A stretch of DNA of 13,507 bases from Bacteroidota bacterium (GCA_023427845.1 JAEYZX010000030.1:1-13507); one strand, 5' to 3'. Shown: positions 7,175 through 13,469, numbered from the stretch's first letter. Program-made: numbers and translations. Notes: generated by a model from the sequence alone, not told the origin.

Positions 7175-8479
7175 CTACACTTCATCACTCGTAAAAGCGG
7201 TAAAACTCTTCTTTTTATACGGTCGGATTATGAGTCGGCCTTCGCGGTCAAACCGGATATAGTTGTAAACCCAGTTAAGGAAAACCACGGCTTTGTTTTT
7301 GAAACCGATCAGTGAAAACAAATGAACGAATATCCAGACAAACCATGCAAAAAATCCACTGAAATGGCCTTTGGGCAAATCTACTACCGCTTTATTGCGA
7401 CCGATAACCGCCATCTGGCCCTTATCGTTATATTCAAAAGGTTCCATAATTGTTCCTTCAAGTAGTTTCAGGATATTTTTCGCAAGCAGCTTTCCCTGTT
7501 GAATTGCGGGCTGTGCCATCATCGGATGCCCGCGTGGATATTCGGGCGTTTCCATTTGCGCAATATCGCCGATTGCAAAAATATTCGGATGTGAGAAAAC
7601 TTGATTGAATTGGTTGACGCGCAGACGTTCGGCGCCGGGAACAATCGCTTCAGCATTTAGTCCGTTTACCAGCGCGCCCATAACTCCGGCGGTCCAGATT
7701 ACTGTTGCGCTTGAAATTACCGTTCCAGAATTTGTGTGTACGTAACGGCCGTCATAACCCGTAACGCGTACGTTCTTCATGATATTGACGCCGAGTTCGG
7801 TCAGGAAACGTTCAGAAGCCGCTGAAGATTTTTCGCTCATCATGTTCAATATGCGGTCACCACTTTGAATCAGGTTGATCTGCATGTCGTTGATGTCGAG
7901 ATCCGGATAATCTTTTTGCAAAATCCCGCGTTTCATTTCGGCAAGCGCGCCGGCAAGCTCGACACCTGTTGGCCCGCCACCGACCAGGCAAAAATTCATC
8001 AAATGCAACCGCTCTTCGCGATCGCTCGTAAGAACGGCCTGTTCGAAATTCTCGAGGATCAGGCTGCGGATATTGAGTGATTGCCGCACGGTTTTCATCG
8101 ACATCGTATTGCGTGCGATTTCGGCATTTCCGAAGAAATTCGTTTTCGAACCCGTTGCAATTACAAGATAATCATAAGTGACTTCACCAATATCGGAAAT
8201 AACCTTGTTGTTTTTAGAATCGATTTCACTCACACGCGCCATACGGAAATAGAAATCCGGACGATGGTGAATGATCTTTCGTATCGGATATGCAATTGAG
8301 CCCGCTTCCAATCCGCCGGTTGCAACCTGGTACAACAAAGGCTGAAAGTTATGATAGTTGTGCTTGTCGATCAGTACAACCTGCGCGCGCTGGCGGCAGA
8401 GTTCCTTTGCGAGGGCCACTCCGGCAAATCCGGCGCCGATAATTACGATTCGTGGGTATGATGATTTTGGGATGTTCAA
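7175..8479 (-). CDS. ndh: type II NADH dehydrogenase (NDH-2)
   Basis: A 434-residue flavoprotein of the membrane surface that passes electrons from NADH to quinone without pumping protons. Two Rossmann folds are clear: FAD-binding G-A-G-F-A-G at 15-20 and NAD-binding G-G-G-P-T-G at 167-172. The second FAD contact A-I-G-D-I-A is at 302-307, and A-Q-P-A-I-Q-Q-G at 332-339 is the quinone-site signature. A hydrophobic, amphipathic C-terminal part (about 381-410) should dock it to the membrane. The start is TTG at 8479: an in-frame TAA lies only two codons upstream, and the first residues M-N-I-P fit those I remember from flavobacterial homologues. The heptamer array begins at the base next to the start codon, so the leader consists of repeat. 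No good promoter is visible beyond it. Confidence 0.93.
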   Translation of the reverse strand: MNIPKSSYPRIVIIGAGFAGVALAKELCRQRAQVVLIDKHNYHNFQPLLYQVATGGLEAGSIAYPIRKIIHHRPDFYFRMARVSEIDSKNNKVISDIGEVTYDYLVIATGSKTNFFGNAEIARNTMSMKTVRQSLNIRSLILENFEQAVLTSDREERLHLMNFCLVGGGPTGVELAGALAEMKRGILQKDYPDLDINDMQINLIQSGDRILNMMSEKSSAASERFLTELGVNIMKNVRVTGYDGRYVHTNSGTVISSATVIWTAGVMGALVNGLNAEAIVPGAERLRVNQFNQVFSHPNIFAIGDIAQMETPEYPRGHPMMAQPAIQQGKLLAKNILKLLEGTIMEPFEYNDKGQMAVIGRNKAVVDLPKGHFSGFFAWFVWIFVHLFSLIGFKNKAVVFLNWVYNYIRFDREGRLIIRPYKKKSFTAFTSDEV

Positions 8480-8556
8480 GGGTTAGGGATTAGGGATTAG
8501 GGATTAGGGATTAGGGATAAGGGATAAGGGATAAGGGATAAGGGTGTAAGGTGTAA
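8480..8556. repeat. heptamer array touching the NADH dehydrogenase start codon
   Basis: On the plus strand: GGGTTA, four GGGATTA (8486-8513), four GGGATAA (8514-8541), then GGGTGTAA and GGTGTAA. The first base of the array is the neighbour of the TTG start codon of the NADH dehydrogenase gene on the minus strand. The ordered change from ATTA to ATAA spacers shows growth by tandem duplication from at least two founder units. Ten GGG runs at 3-4 nt spacing make the plus strand a candidate G-quadruplex former. Confidence 0.92.
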
Positions 8557-8708
8557 GGTTGTTCTAGGATCATAATTCGTTAAATTAATATTGCACGTAA
8601 TTGTCATTAAGGTGTAATGTGATTGTTAAAGTTACGTATTTATACTTTTATCATCGACTACGATTTTTTACAACAATTCCACTAAAAGCGGCTGCAGCTA
8701 TTCAGGAC
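8557..8708. other. gene-free spacer upstream of the NADH dehydrogenase gene
   Basis: AT-rich sequence without a credible gene. A promoter for the leftward NADH dehydrogenase gene should lie here; the nearest match is TAACTTTA (minus strand, 8627-8634, seven of eight consensus positions), but no -33 TTG goes with it. Confidence 0.5.
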
Positions 8709-8760
8709 CAGTAGGCAGTCTGCAGTCGCAGTAGGCAGTCTGCAGTCGCAGTAGGCAGTC
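8709..8760. repeat. 20-bp tandem repeat, 2.6 units
   Basis: Units at 8709-8728 and 8729-8748 are identical, and the first 12 bases repeat once more at 8749-8760. Each unit is itself built from GCAGT-type submotifs of 6-7 bp (CAGTAGGCAGTC then TGCAGTCG), suggesting growth from a shorter unit. No spacers and no coding role are seen. Confidence 0.9.
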
Positions 8761-8888
8761 CCGGTGTTATTGGCAGTTTCCGAGTGTCATTCGCGGTCAC
8801 TCGAAAACAAAATAAGTTTTGCAAGAGCCTACCATCTATAACTTACTTATACCTACACCCTACCCTTTAAAAGCACGTCCACGTTACC
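8761..8888. other. gene-free spacer with a small hairpin
   Basis: CGAGTG (8781-8786) can pair with CACTCG (8798-8803) across an 11-nt loop. Otherwise I see no gene or promoter; the stretch 8840-8880 is rich in TAC/CTACCC motifs but not regularly repeated. Confidence 0.4.
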
Positions 8889-8953
8889 TAGCCCCGGTTG
8901 CAGCGGCATCCTTTTTTGTTGCCAAAACAAAAAAGATACAGCGAAAAACGGGA
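8889..8953 (+). repeat. split-hairpin element, copy A
   Basis: The block AGCGGCATCCTTTTTT (8902-8917) and the block AAAAAAGATACAGCG (8929-8943) flank a short core. CTTTTTTGTT pairs perfectly with AACAAAAAAG around the loop GCCAA, and the outer parts GCGGCATC and GATACAGC continue the stem with two mismatches. Both blocks recur base for base, inverted, at 13091-13179 around a quite different core. From memory similar elements are common between genes in Flavobacterium; I cannot say whether it is an RNA gene, a processing signal or a mobile repeat. Confidence 0.75.
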
Positions 8954-9056
8954 CGCGGCACGATGGGAGCGAAAAGCATCTGCTCCTGAAAAATAACGGC
9001 AGATTAAAATAAATGCTATATTGTAACAAAAATCGCTAATCCGTACTAATGCCGTT

Positions 9057-9551
9057 ATGAGTGAGACTTTAGAACAGTCGTTTGTGCAACAGCTTCGGCA
9101 GAACCAGAACATCATCCACAAAATATGCAGGCTGTACACTTCGGGTGAAGATGCGCACAAGGATCTGTTCCAGGAAATTACAATCCAGCTCTGGAAAGCC
9201 TATCCGAAATTTCGCGGTGACTCCAAATTCTCTACATGGGCTTATCGCGTTGCGCTGAATACTGCCATTACTTTATATCGGAAAAGCACACGCTCGATCG
9301 CGACATCGGAATATGATGCCGCGCGTCACTTTATACGTCAGGAGGAATACAATTACGAGGAAGAGGAACAGATAAAATTGATGTATGAGGCGGTTTACCA
9401 GCTCAGCGACATCGAAAAAGCACTCGTATTCATGTACCTTGAGGACAAGGATTATGCGGAGATATCGGAAACATTAGGGATCAGTGAAGTCAATGCAAGG
9501 GTGAAAATGAACCGGATCAAAGGGAAACTTAGAAAAATATTAAATCCGTAA
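9057..9551 (+). CDS. ECF-like sigma-70 family sigma factor
   Basis: A 164-residue RNA polymerase sigma factor with only the two core regions. Region 2 covers about 14-80 and shows D-L-F-Q-E-I-T-I-Q-L-W (36-46) and F-S-T-W-A-Y-R-V-A-L-N (58-68), the core-binding and -10-reading part. Region 4 covers about 115-162 and has the helix-turn-helix D-Y-A-E-I-S-E-T-L-G-I-S. Length and layout fit the extracytoplasmic-function group. It is the first gene of a tight operon: its stop overlaps the next start by one base (TAATG), so the next gene is probably translationally coupled. ECF factors usually activate their own operon, but I find no reliable promoter upstream. The signal it answers is unknown. Confidence 0.93.
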   Translation: MSETLEQSFVQQLRQNQNIIHKICRLYTSGEDAHKDLFQEITIQLWKAYPKFRGDSKFSTWAYRVALNTAITLYRKSTRSIATSEYDAARHFIRQEEYNYEEEEQIKLMYEAVYQLSDIEKALVFMYLEDKDYAEISETLGISEVNARVKMNRIKGKLRKILNP

Positions 9552-10189
9552 TGGAAATGGAAGAACTGGATTTATTGAAAAAAGACTGGAAGAAAAGCGA
9601 AAATCACTTTAACCAGGTATCGGAAAACGAGATTTACACGATGCTTCATCGCAAGTCGTCGTCGATCGTAAAATGGATACTGATCGTCAGCATCATCGAA
9701 CTCGTAGTATGGAGCGCGTTGAGCCTGCTTGGCAATATGGATGATTTCCTGAAAAAAATCAACCATCCTGAATTGCTGATGTACTTCAAGGTCTTCAGCA
9801 TTTTTCACTATGTCGTGATTGCGGTGCTGATCTATCTGTTTTACAGAAATTACATCAACATTTCGACAACATCGTCGACAAAAGAATTGATGCGAAGCAT
9901 TTTGCGTACGCGAAAGACGGTCCAATTTTATGTGTGGTACAATCTTGCGATGATAGCGATAAGTTTCGTGATCGGATTTACGGTGAATCTTGTCTATAAT
10001 CCTGAAATGGACGCGCTTCTCGACAAAATCAACAACGATGGTAGTTTTATGGCGGGGATTCTCGGGGGACTAACCGTATGCGTATTGGTATTTGTGGGAT
10101 TGTTTTGGGCAATCTATCGCCTCATTTACGGAATGCTTTTGCGTAAATTGCTTTCCAATTATAAAGAACTGAAGAAGATAGAGTTATGA
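9551..10189 (+). CDS. four-helix membrane protein, candidate anti-sigma factor
   Basis: A 212-residue membrane protein with predicted helices at about 39-60, 79-98, 126-148 and 169-190. Before the first helix is a charged, probably cytoplasmic stretch of about 35 residues (E-L-D-L-L-K-K-D-W-K-K) that could hold the sigma factor at the membrane. No zinc-binding anti-sigma motif (HxxxCxxC) is present. The role is inferred from position: it starts on the last base of the sigma factor gene and ends overlapping the TraB-like gene by four bases (ATGA). I know similar flavobacterial proteins behind sigma factors, and recall that some carry a beta-carotene monooxygenase label; nothing in this sequence supports such an enzyme. 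Confidence 0.8.
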   Translation: MEMEELDLLKKDWKKSENHFNQVSENEIYTMLHRKSSSIVKWILIVSIIELVVWSALSLLGNMDDFLKKINHPELLMYFKVFSIFHYVVIAVLIYLFYRNYINISTTSSTKELMRSILRTRKTVQFYVWYNLAMIAISFVIGFTVNLVYNPEMDALLDKINNDGSFMAGILGGLTVCVLVFVGLFWAIYRLIYGMLLRKLLSNYKELKKIEL

Positions 10190-11031
10190 TACAGAAAATT
10201 TTGGTTGGATTGCTGGCTTTCGCCGGATTGGCATCGAATGCGCAAAATTCACTTTTGTGGAAAATATCCGGAAACGGACTTTCGGCGCCTTCGTATCTGT
10301 ATGGTACGATTCACATCACCTGTGATGCCACGCTCGATGCGGCGACAAAAGCGGCTATGGATAATACGCAGCAGCTTTATCTCGAACTCGATATGGACGA
10401 CGAGTCGATGATGACGGCAATGATGATGGGAATGATGATGAAGGACGGCAACAAAATGTCGACTTTGGCCTCTCCCGAAGATTTTGCGATTGTCGATGCC
10501 TATTTGACAAAAACCCTTGGTTCTCCTGCAAAAATGGTCGATAATGTAAAACCGTTCATGATCAGTACGATGATATTGCCGGCCTTGATGGATTGTCCGC
10601 TGCAATCGGTCGAGACCGAGCTGATGAAGATTTCAAAAGAACAAAATGAGAACGTATACGGACTCGAAACTGTCGAGGAGCAGCTTGCGGTTTTCGATGC
10701 GATTCCGTATAAAGACCAGATGGACGAACTGGTTGCGTCGATTAAAGATGATTTTGCAGCCGACAAAAAGCAGCTTGCCGACATGTTTCGGATTTATGCT
10801 GCGAAAGACCTCAATGCGATGCTTGATTTGATGGATGAAGACGACGGAATCATGGCGGCACACCAGGACGAATTACTGACGAAAAGAAATCTGAAATGGA
10901 TTCCGAAAATAAGCGAAATCTCAAAACAAAAACCAACATTTTTCGGCGTTGGCGCGGCGCACCTGGCCGGTGAAAATGGAGTAATTGCATTACTTAGAAA
11001 GGCAGGATATAAAGTCGAAGCCGTTCATTAA
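10186..11031 (+). CDS. TraB/GumN-type secreted protein, putative metallopeptidase
   Basis: A 281-residue protein with a signal peptide at about 1-20 (cleavage near S-N-A-Q), so it acts in the periplasm or outside. It has the hallmarks of the TraB/GumN/TIKI superfamily: two G-x-x-H motifs, G-T-I-H at 40-43 and G-A-A-H at 256-259, and a conserved glutamate in L-E-L-D at 67. In animal TIKI proteins these residues form a metal-dependent protease site; bacterial activity is little known. An unusual segment at 70-91 contains ten methionines in 22 residues, and cysteines lie two residues after the first motif (C46) and in M-D-C-P-L. It is the last gene of the sigma operon, overlapping the membrane protein gene by four bases. 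Its stop overlaps the stop of the opposing acyltransferase gene. Confidence 0.88.
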   Translation: MIQKILVGLLAFAGLASNAQNSLLWKISGNGLSAPSYLYGTIHITCDATLDAATKAAMDNTQQLYLELDMDDESMMTAMMMGMMMKDGNKMSTLASPEDFAIVDAYLTKTLGSPAKMVDNVKPFMISTMILPALMDCPLQSVETELMKISKEQNENVYGLETVEEQLAVFDAIPYKDQMDELVASIKDDFAADKKQLADMFRIYAAKDLNAMLDLMDEDDGIMAAHQDELLTKRNLKWIPKISEISKQKPTFFGVGAAHLAGENGVIALLRKAGYKVEAVH

Positions 11032-11831
11032 TAATCCCACTGCCGTTTTTTGTTGAGTTGCTTTTCGATCTCCTTTTCTTCGGCCGGTATCACTTTCAGG
11101 AACGATGGATGCTGTTCAATCGCATATTCGACTTTTTCAACGATTTCTTCGATCGTATCGTTTTCATAATCGATTTCCATTGGAGGTTTGATGATAAACG
11201 ACTGCAGAATTCCTTTTTTCTTTACGCGAAGCCCTTTTTTATCGAACGACCGTCGAAATCCGTCGATTACGATAGGAACAACAATCGGTTTGTGCTGCTT
11301 GATGATGTGTGCGGTACCTTTTCGGACAGGCTTGAACGACTTTGTTGTGCCTTGCGGGAAGGTGATCACCCAGCCGTCGTTGAGTGCAAGTTTGATGTTT
11401 TCGGTATCATTCGGATTGAATTCACGTTTAACCGCCTTACCCTTATCGCGCCACGTACGCGCCACAGTGATCGCCCCAACATATGCGAAGACTTTTGGAA
11501 GAAACCCTTCTGACATTGTTTCTTTTGCCGCAACATAGTAGATGTTGAGTTTAGGGTTCCACAAATAACCGATGTTCTTTATCGTATCAACACGGCCATT
11601 CAGGCTTGCATTGAATACGTGGTACATTGCGGCAACATCTGCAAAATACGTTTGATGGTTTGCAATGAAAAGTACATTTGTTGGAGGAAGATCTTTTATG
11701 ATTTCGGAGCCCTCGATCTGCAGTTCATTAAATCCGCGGTAACGGCGGTGACTGATTGCGCCAAAGACCTGGATCAATAACCGTTTTACAAAAAGTAGAT
11801 GCCCAAAAGGATTGCGCGTGAAAAATCCCAT
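11028..11831 (-). CDS. PlsC-type 1-acylglycerol-3-phosphate acyltransferase family protein
   Basis: A 267-residue acyltransferase of the family that makes phosphatidic acid or acylates related lipids at the inner membrane. Motif I reads N-H-Q-T-Y-F-A-D at 58-65, placing six positions between H59 and D65 where the textbook motif is H-x4-D. Motif III reads F-P-Q-G-T-T at 158-163 with Q where E is usual. Motif IV is V-V-P-I-V-I-D-G near 184-191. The rest of the fold looks intact, and I recall flavobacterial relatives with the same pattern, so this is more likely a subfamily trait than a lesion. It lies 45 bp behind the NUDIX gene on the same strand, probably co-transcribed, though a -7 element also lies in the gap. 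Confidence 0.87.
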   Translation of the reverse strand: MGFFTRNPFGHLLFVKRLLIQVFGAISHRRYRGFNELQIEGSEIIKDLPPTNVLFIANHQTYFADVAAMYHVFNASLNGRVDTIKNIGYLWNPKLNIYYVAAKETMSEGFLPKVFAYVGAITVARTWRDKGKAVKREFNPNDTENIKLALNDGWVITFPQGTTKSFKPVRKGTAHIIKQHKPIVVPIVIDGFRRSFDKKGLRVKKKGILQSFIIKPPMEIDYENDTIEEIVEKVEYAIEQHPSFLKVIPAEEKEIEKQLNKKRQWDY

Positions 11832-11854
11832 AAAAGTTGTTCAAAAAAGAACTG

Positions 11855-11862
11855 CAAATTTA
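11855..11862 (-). promoter_or_regulatory. candidate internal -7 element for the acyltransferase gene
   Basis: The minus strand reads TAAATTTG, a full TAnnTTTG match, 23 bp before the acyltransferase ATG and inside the gap after the NUDIX stop. No -33 TTG at the right distance is seen. It may give the second gene independent expression. Confidence 0.3.
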
Positions 11863-11876
11863 CGAAAAGCCCGACT

Positions 11877-12515
11877 TTAAATCGCTCTTTTGATTACATC
11901 TTTTAACTCGCTTAACATCATGGCCGTGGCACCCCAAACATGGTGATCGCCAATTTTAAAAGCGGGATACGAAATGGATTCGGAGTACGAAGTGGCACCG
12001 GTGTGATTCACAACAATACGGTCGTCGAGGAATTCGGCCATTGAAATTTCGATTATTCCGGCAACCTCGGCAGGATCAGGAAGAAACTTAAGCTCCGATT
12101 CGCTATAACCCAAAAACGGAAAGACCATGAAATTGCTCGGCGGGATATAAACTTTCGTAAAAGCGCGCACAATGGTTATGCTTTCTGGAGCGACACCAAT
12201 TTCCTCATGGGTTTCACGAAGGGCCGTTTGTTCAAAAGACGCATCTGTGGTTTCGACCTTACCGCCGGGGAACGCAATCTGCGACGAATGTACGCCATTG
12301 TAGGTATTGCGTAAAATCAATGCCAAATGGGCAGCACCATTTCTTGGATATACGAGCATCATCACGCCGGCTTTTCGAAGGTTCATTTTTTCGATATCGA
12401 GCGTTTTGAGAATTGCCATCCGCTCGGGAGGCGCCATTTTTAGGTGCGCGACCTCGCCCGGCAGCGATTCTTTTGCTATTTTTGGTACGTGGCTTAAAAA
12501 TTCCCGAAAGTCCAT
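11877..12515 (-). CDS. NUDIX hydrolase, CoA pyrophosphatase type
   Basis: A 212-residue enzyme that probably splits coenzyme A and its esters into 4'-phosphopantetheine and 3',5'-ADP. The CoA-pyrophosphatase signature L-R-N-T-Y-N-G-V-H-S-S-Q (68-79) runs directly into the NUDIX box, with F-P-G-G-K at 82-86, T-A-L-R-E at 97-101 and the metal-binding E-E-I-G at 104-107. ATG at 12515 is chosen because the upstream in-frame ATG at 12545 lies inside the promoter found at 12530-12559. The gene leads the acyltransferase on the same strand and is divergent from the DUF4268 gene. Confidence 0.92.
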   Translation of the reverse strand: MDFREFLSHVPKIAKESLPGEVAHLKMAPPERMAILKTLDIEKMNLRKAGVMMLVYPRNGAAHLALILRNTYNGVHSSQIAFPGGKVETTDASFEQTALRETHEEIGVAPESITIVRAFTKVYIPPSNFMVFPFLGYSESELKFLPDPAEVAGIIEISMAEFLDDRIVVNHTGATSYSESISYPAFKIGDHHVWGATAMMLSELKDVIKRAI

Positions 12516-12529
12516 TGTTTCGCTTTTTA

Positions 12530-12559
12530 TAAATATAGCGCACATAACAAATCTGTCAA
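12530..12559 (-). promoter_or_regulatory. promoter of the NUDIX gene
   Basis: On the minus strand TTG (12559-12557), a 19-bp spacer, then TATATTTA (12537-12530) fit the Bacteroidetes consensus except for the last base of the -7 element. Transcription would start near 12523, giving a very short leader before the ATG at 12515. Confidence 0.6.
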
Positions 12560-12586
12560 AATCTTTAACCTATTAATTGCAACCTT

Positions 12587-13030
12587 ATGTACAGCCGCGA
12601 AGAAACACAACGATTGAAACACGAATTTTGGGTTGCGTTTGCGGAAAAATATCCACGAAAATGGCTGTTGTACGATACCAAAATCAAGGATTTCTCCTTT
12701 AAGTTTTTTGTCGATAACCGCAAGGCACAGGTGCTGATCGACATCGAACACCGAAATGAAGAAAAGAGAATGGCTTATTTTGAAAAAATCGAATCGCTAA
12801 AAACAATCCTCGAAGAAGAATTTGTTCCGGATTTGGTATTCGAGAGAAATTTCTATTTGGAGAACGGGAAAACAATCAGCCGGATTTGGGTTGAAAAACT
12901 TGATGTCAGCGTGAGCAACCGAAAATACTGGGATGAAATTTTTGATTTCTTCAACGAGAAAATGAACGCATTCGAGTTATTTTTTTACGAATACGGCGAT
13001 TATATTAAAGATTTGGATTTGAATTCATGA
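12587..13030 (+). CDS. DUF4268 domain protein
   Basis: A 147-residue soluble protein without signal peptide or membrane segment, resembling the DUF4268 family. It begins directly with the family-type N-terminus Y-S-R-E-E-T-Q-R-L-K-H-E-F-W and contains a central stretch, F-V-D-N-R-K-A-Q-V-L-I-D-I-E-H-R (41-56), rich in charged residues on a beta-strand-like pattern. Many aromatic residues follow (E-L-F-F-Y-E-Y-G near 127-134). The function is unknown. DUF4268 domains are also found near restriction systems, but no such genes are visible here. Divergent from the NUDIX gene; I find no full promoter pattern on the plus strand in the 71-bp gap. Confidence 0.8.
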   Translation: MYSREETQRLKHEFWVAFAEKYPRKWLLYDTKIKDFSFKFFVDNRKAQVLIDIEHRNEEKRMAYFEKIESLKTILEEEFVPDLVFERNFYLENGKTISRIWVEKLDVSVSNRKYWDEIFDFFNEKMNAFELFFYEYGDYIKDLDLNS

Positions 13031-13090
13031 TTTTTTGGGCGTTCCCCTCGCCAGGTGTTCCGCATGCCGGATCCACCCGCCGGCTCGGGT

Positions 13091-13179
13091 CGGGCTGTAC
13101 GCTGTATCTTTTTTCAACCCTTCCAGAGTTTAGAACTCTGGAAGGGTTTTTAGAAAAAAGGATGCCGCTTCCATCCCTA
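13091..13179 (-). repeat. split-hairpin element, copy B (inverted)
   Basis: Read on the minus strand, this has the same block AGCGGCATCCTTTTTT (plus coordinates 13154-13169) and AAAAAAGATACAGCG (13100-13114) as copy A at 8889-8953. Here the core is a 15-bp perfect stem (13116-13130 with 13134-13148) inside the outer CTTTTTTC/GAAAAAAG stem. The outer flanks also agree in outline: TAG plus a G-rich run before, and a G/C-rich run after. Confidence 0.75.
13116..13152 (+). terminator. strong hairpin terminator after the DUF4268 gene
   Basis: AACCCTTCCAGAGTT pairs perfectly with AACTCTGGAAGGGTT across a TAG loop, followed by TTTT. It lies 85 nt after the DUF4268 stop and forms the core of split-hairpin copy B. 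Confidence 0.85.
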
Positions 13180-13198
13180 ACGCGGTTAGTAAGAATAC

Positions 13199-13333
13199 AG
13201 ACGACAGACGTTTAGACAACAGACTTTCAGACAACAGACTTTTAGACGACAGACTTTTAGACGACAGACTTGCAGAAGACAGACTATTAGACGACAGACG
13301 TTTAGACAACAGGCTTTTAGACAGTAGACTTCT
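13199..13333. repeat. 15-bp tandem repeat, nine units
   Basis: Nine abutting units near the consensus AGACGACAGACTTTT, with single-base variants such as AGACAACAG and AGACGACAGACG, then a decayed tenth unit to about 13344. Because the period is a multiple of three, reading frames cross it without stops and spell five-residue repeats on both strands, but none has a credible start and protein context. Confidence 0.92.
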
Positions 13334-13344
13334 AGACCGCGCAG

Positions 13345-13469
13345 TTTGCTTTGCTTCAAATCCAATGTTTTCCAATTTATTATAGGCGGTAACTTCGCGC
13401 CCTGGCGGCTTTGCGTGCAATACACCCTGTGGCCCTCAGGTATTTTTAAAATAGTATAAAACAAAAAAT
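13345..13469. other. gene-free right end with a GCGCCC..GGCTTTGCGTGCAA motif
   Basis: I see no gene here. The stretch 13396-13421, with CTTCGCGCCCTGG and GGCTTTGCGTGCAA, resembles TTTGCG-rich spacer sequences I recall from flavobacterial genomes. It may be another intergenic repeat of which only one copy is in the window. Confidence 0.35.

Noticed and set aside
7140..8556. Composite transposon or insertion sequence around the NADH dehydrogenase gene
   Set aside because: The inverted arrays look like transposon ends at first sight, but there is no transposase, no target-site duplication that I can see, and the ends are simple heptamer repeats of unequal length.
8480..8760. CRISPR array
   Set aside because: The units of 7 and 20 bp abut directly, with no unique spacers, and no cas gene is in the window.
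8888..9160. 90-residue minus-strand open frame over the split-hairpin element and sigma factor start
   Set aside because: It overlaps the N-terminus of a clear sigma factor and is made largely of the repeat element; no motif supports it.
13199..13344. CRISPR array or pentapeptide-repeat gene
   Set aside because: Units abut without spacers, and a pentapeptide-repeat protein would need A-(D/N)-L-x-x repeats in a frame with a start codon, which I do not find.
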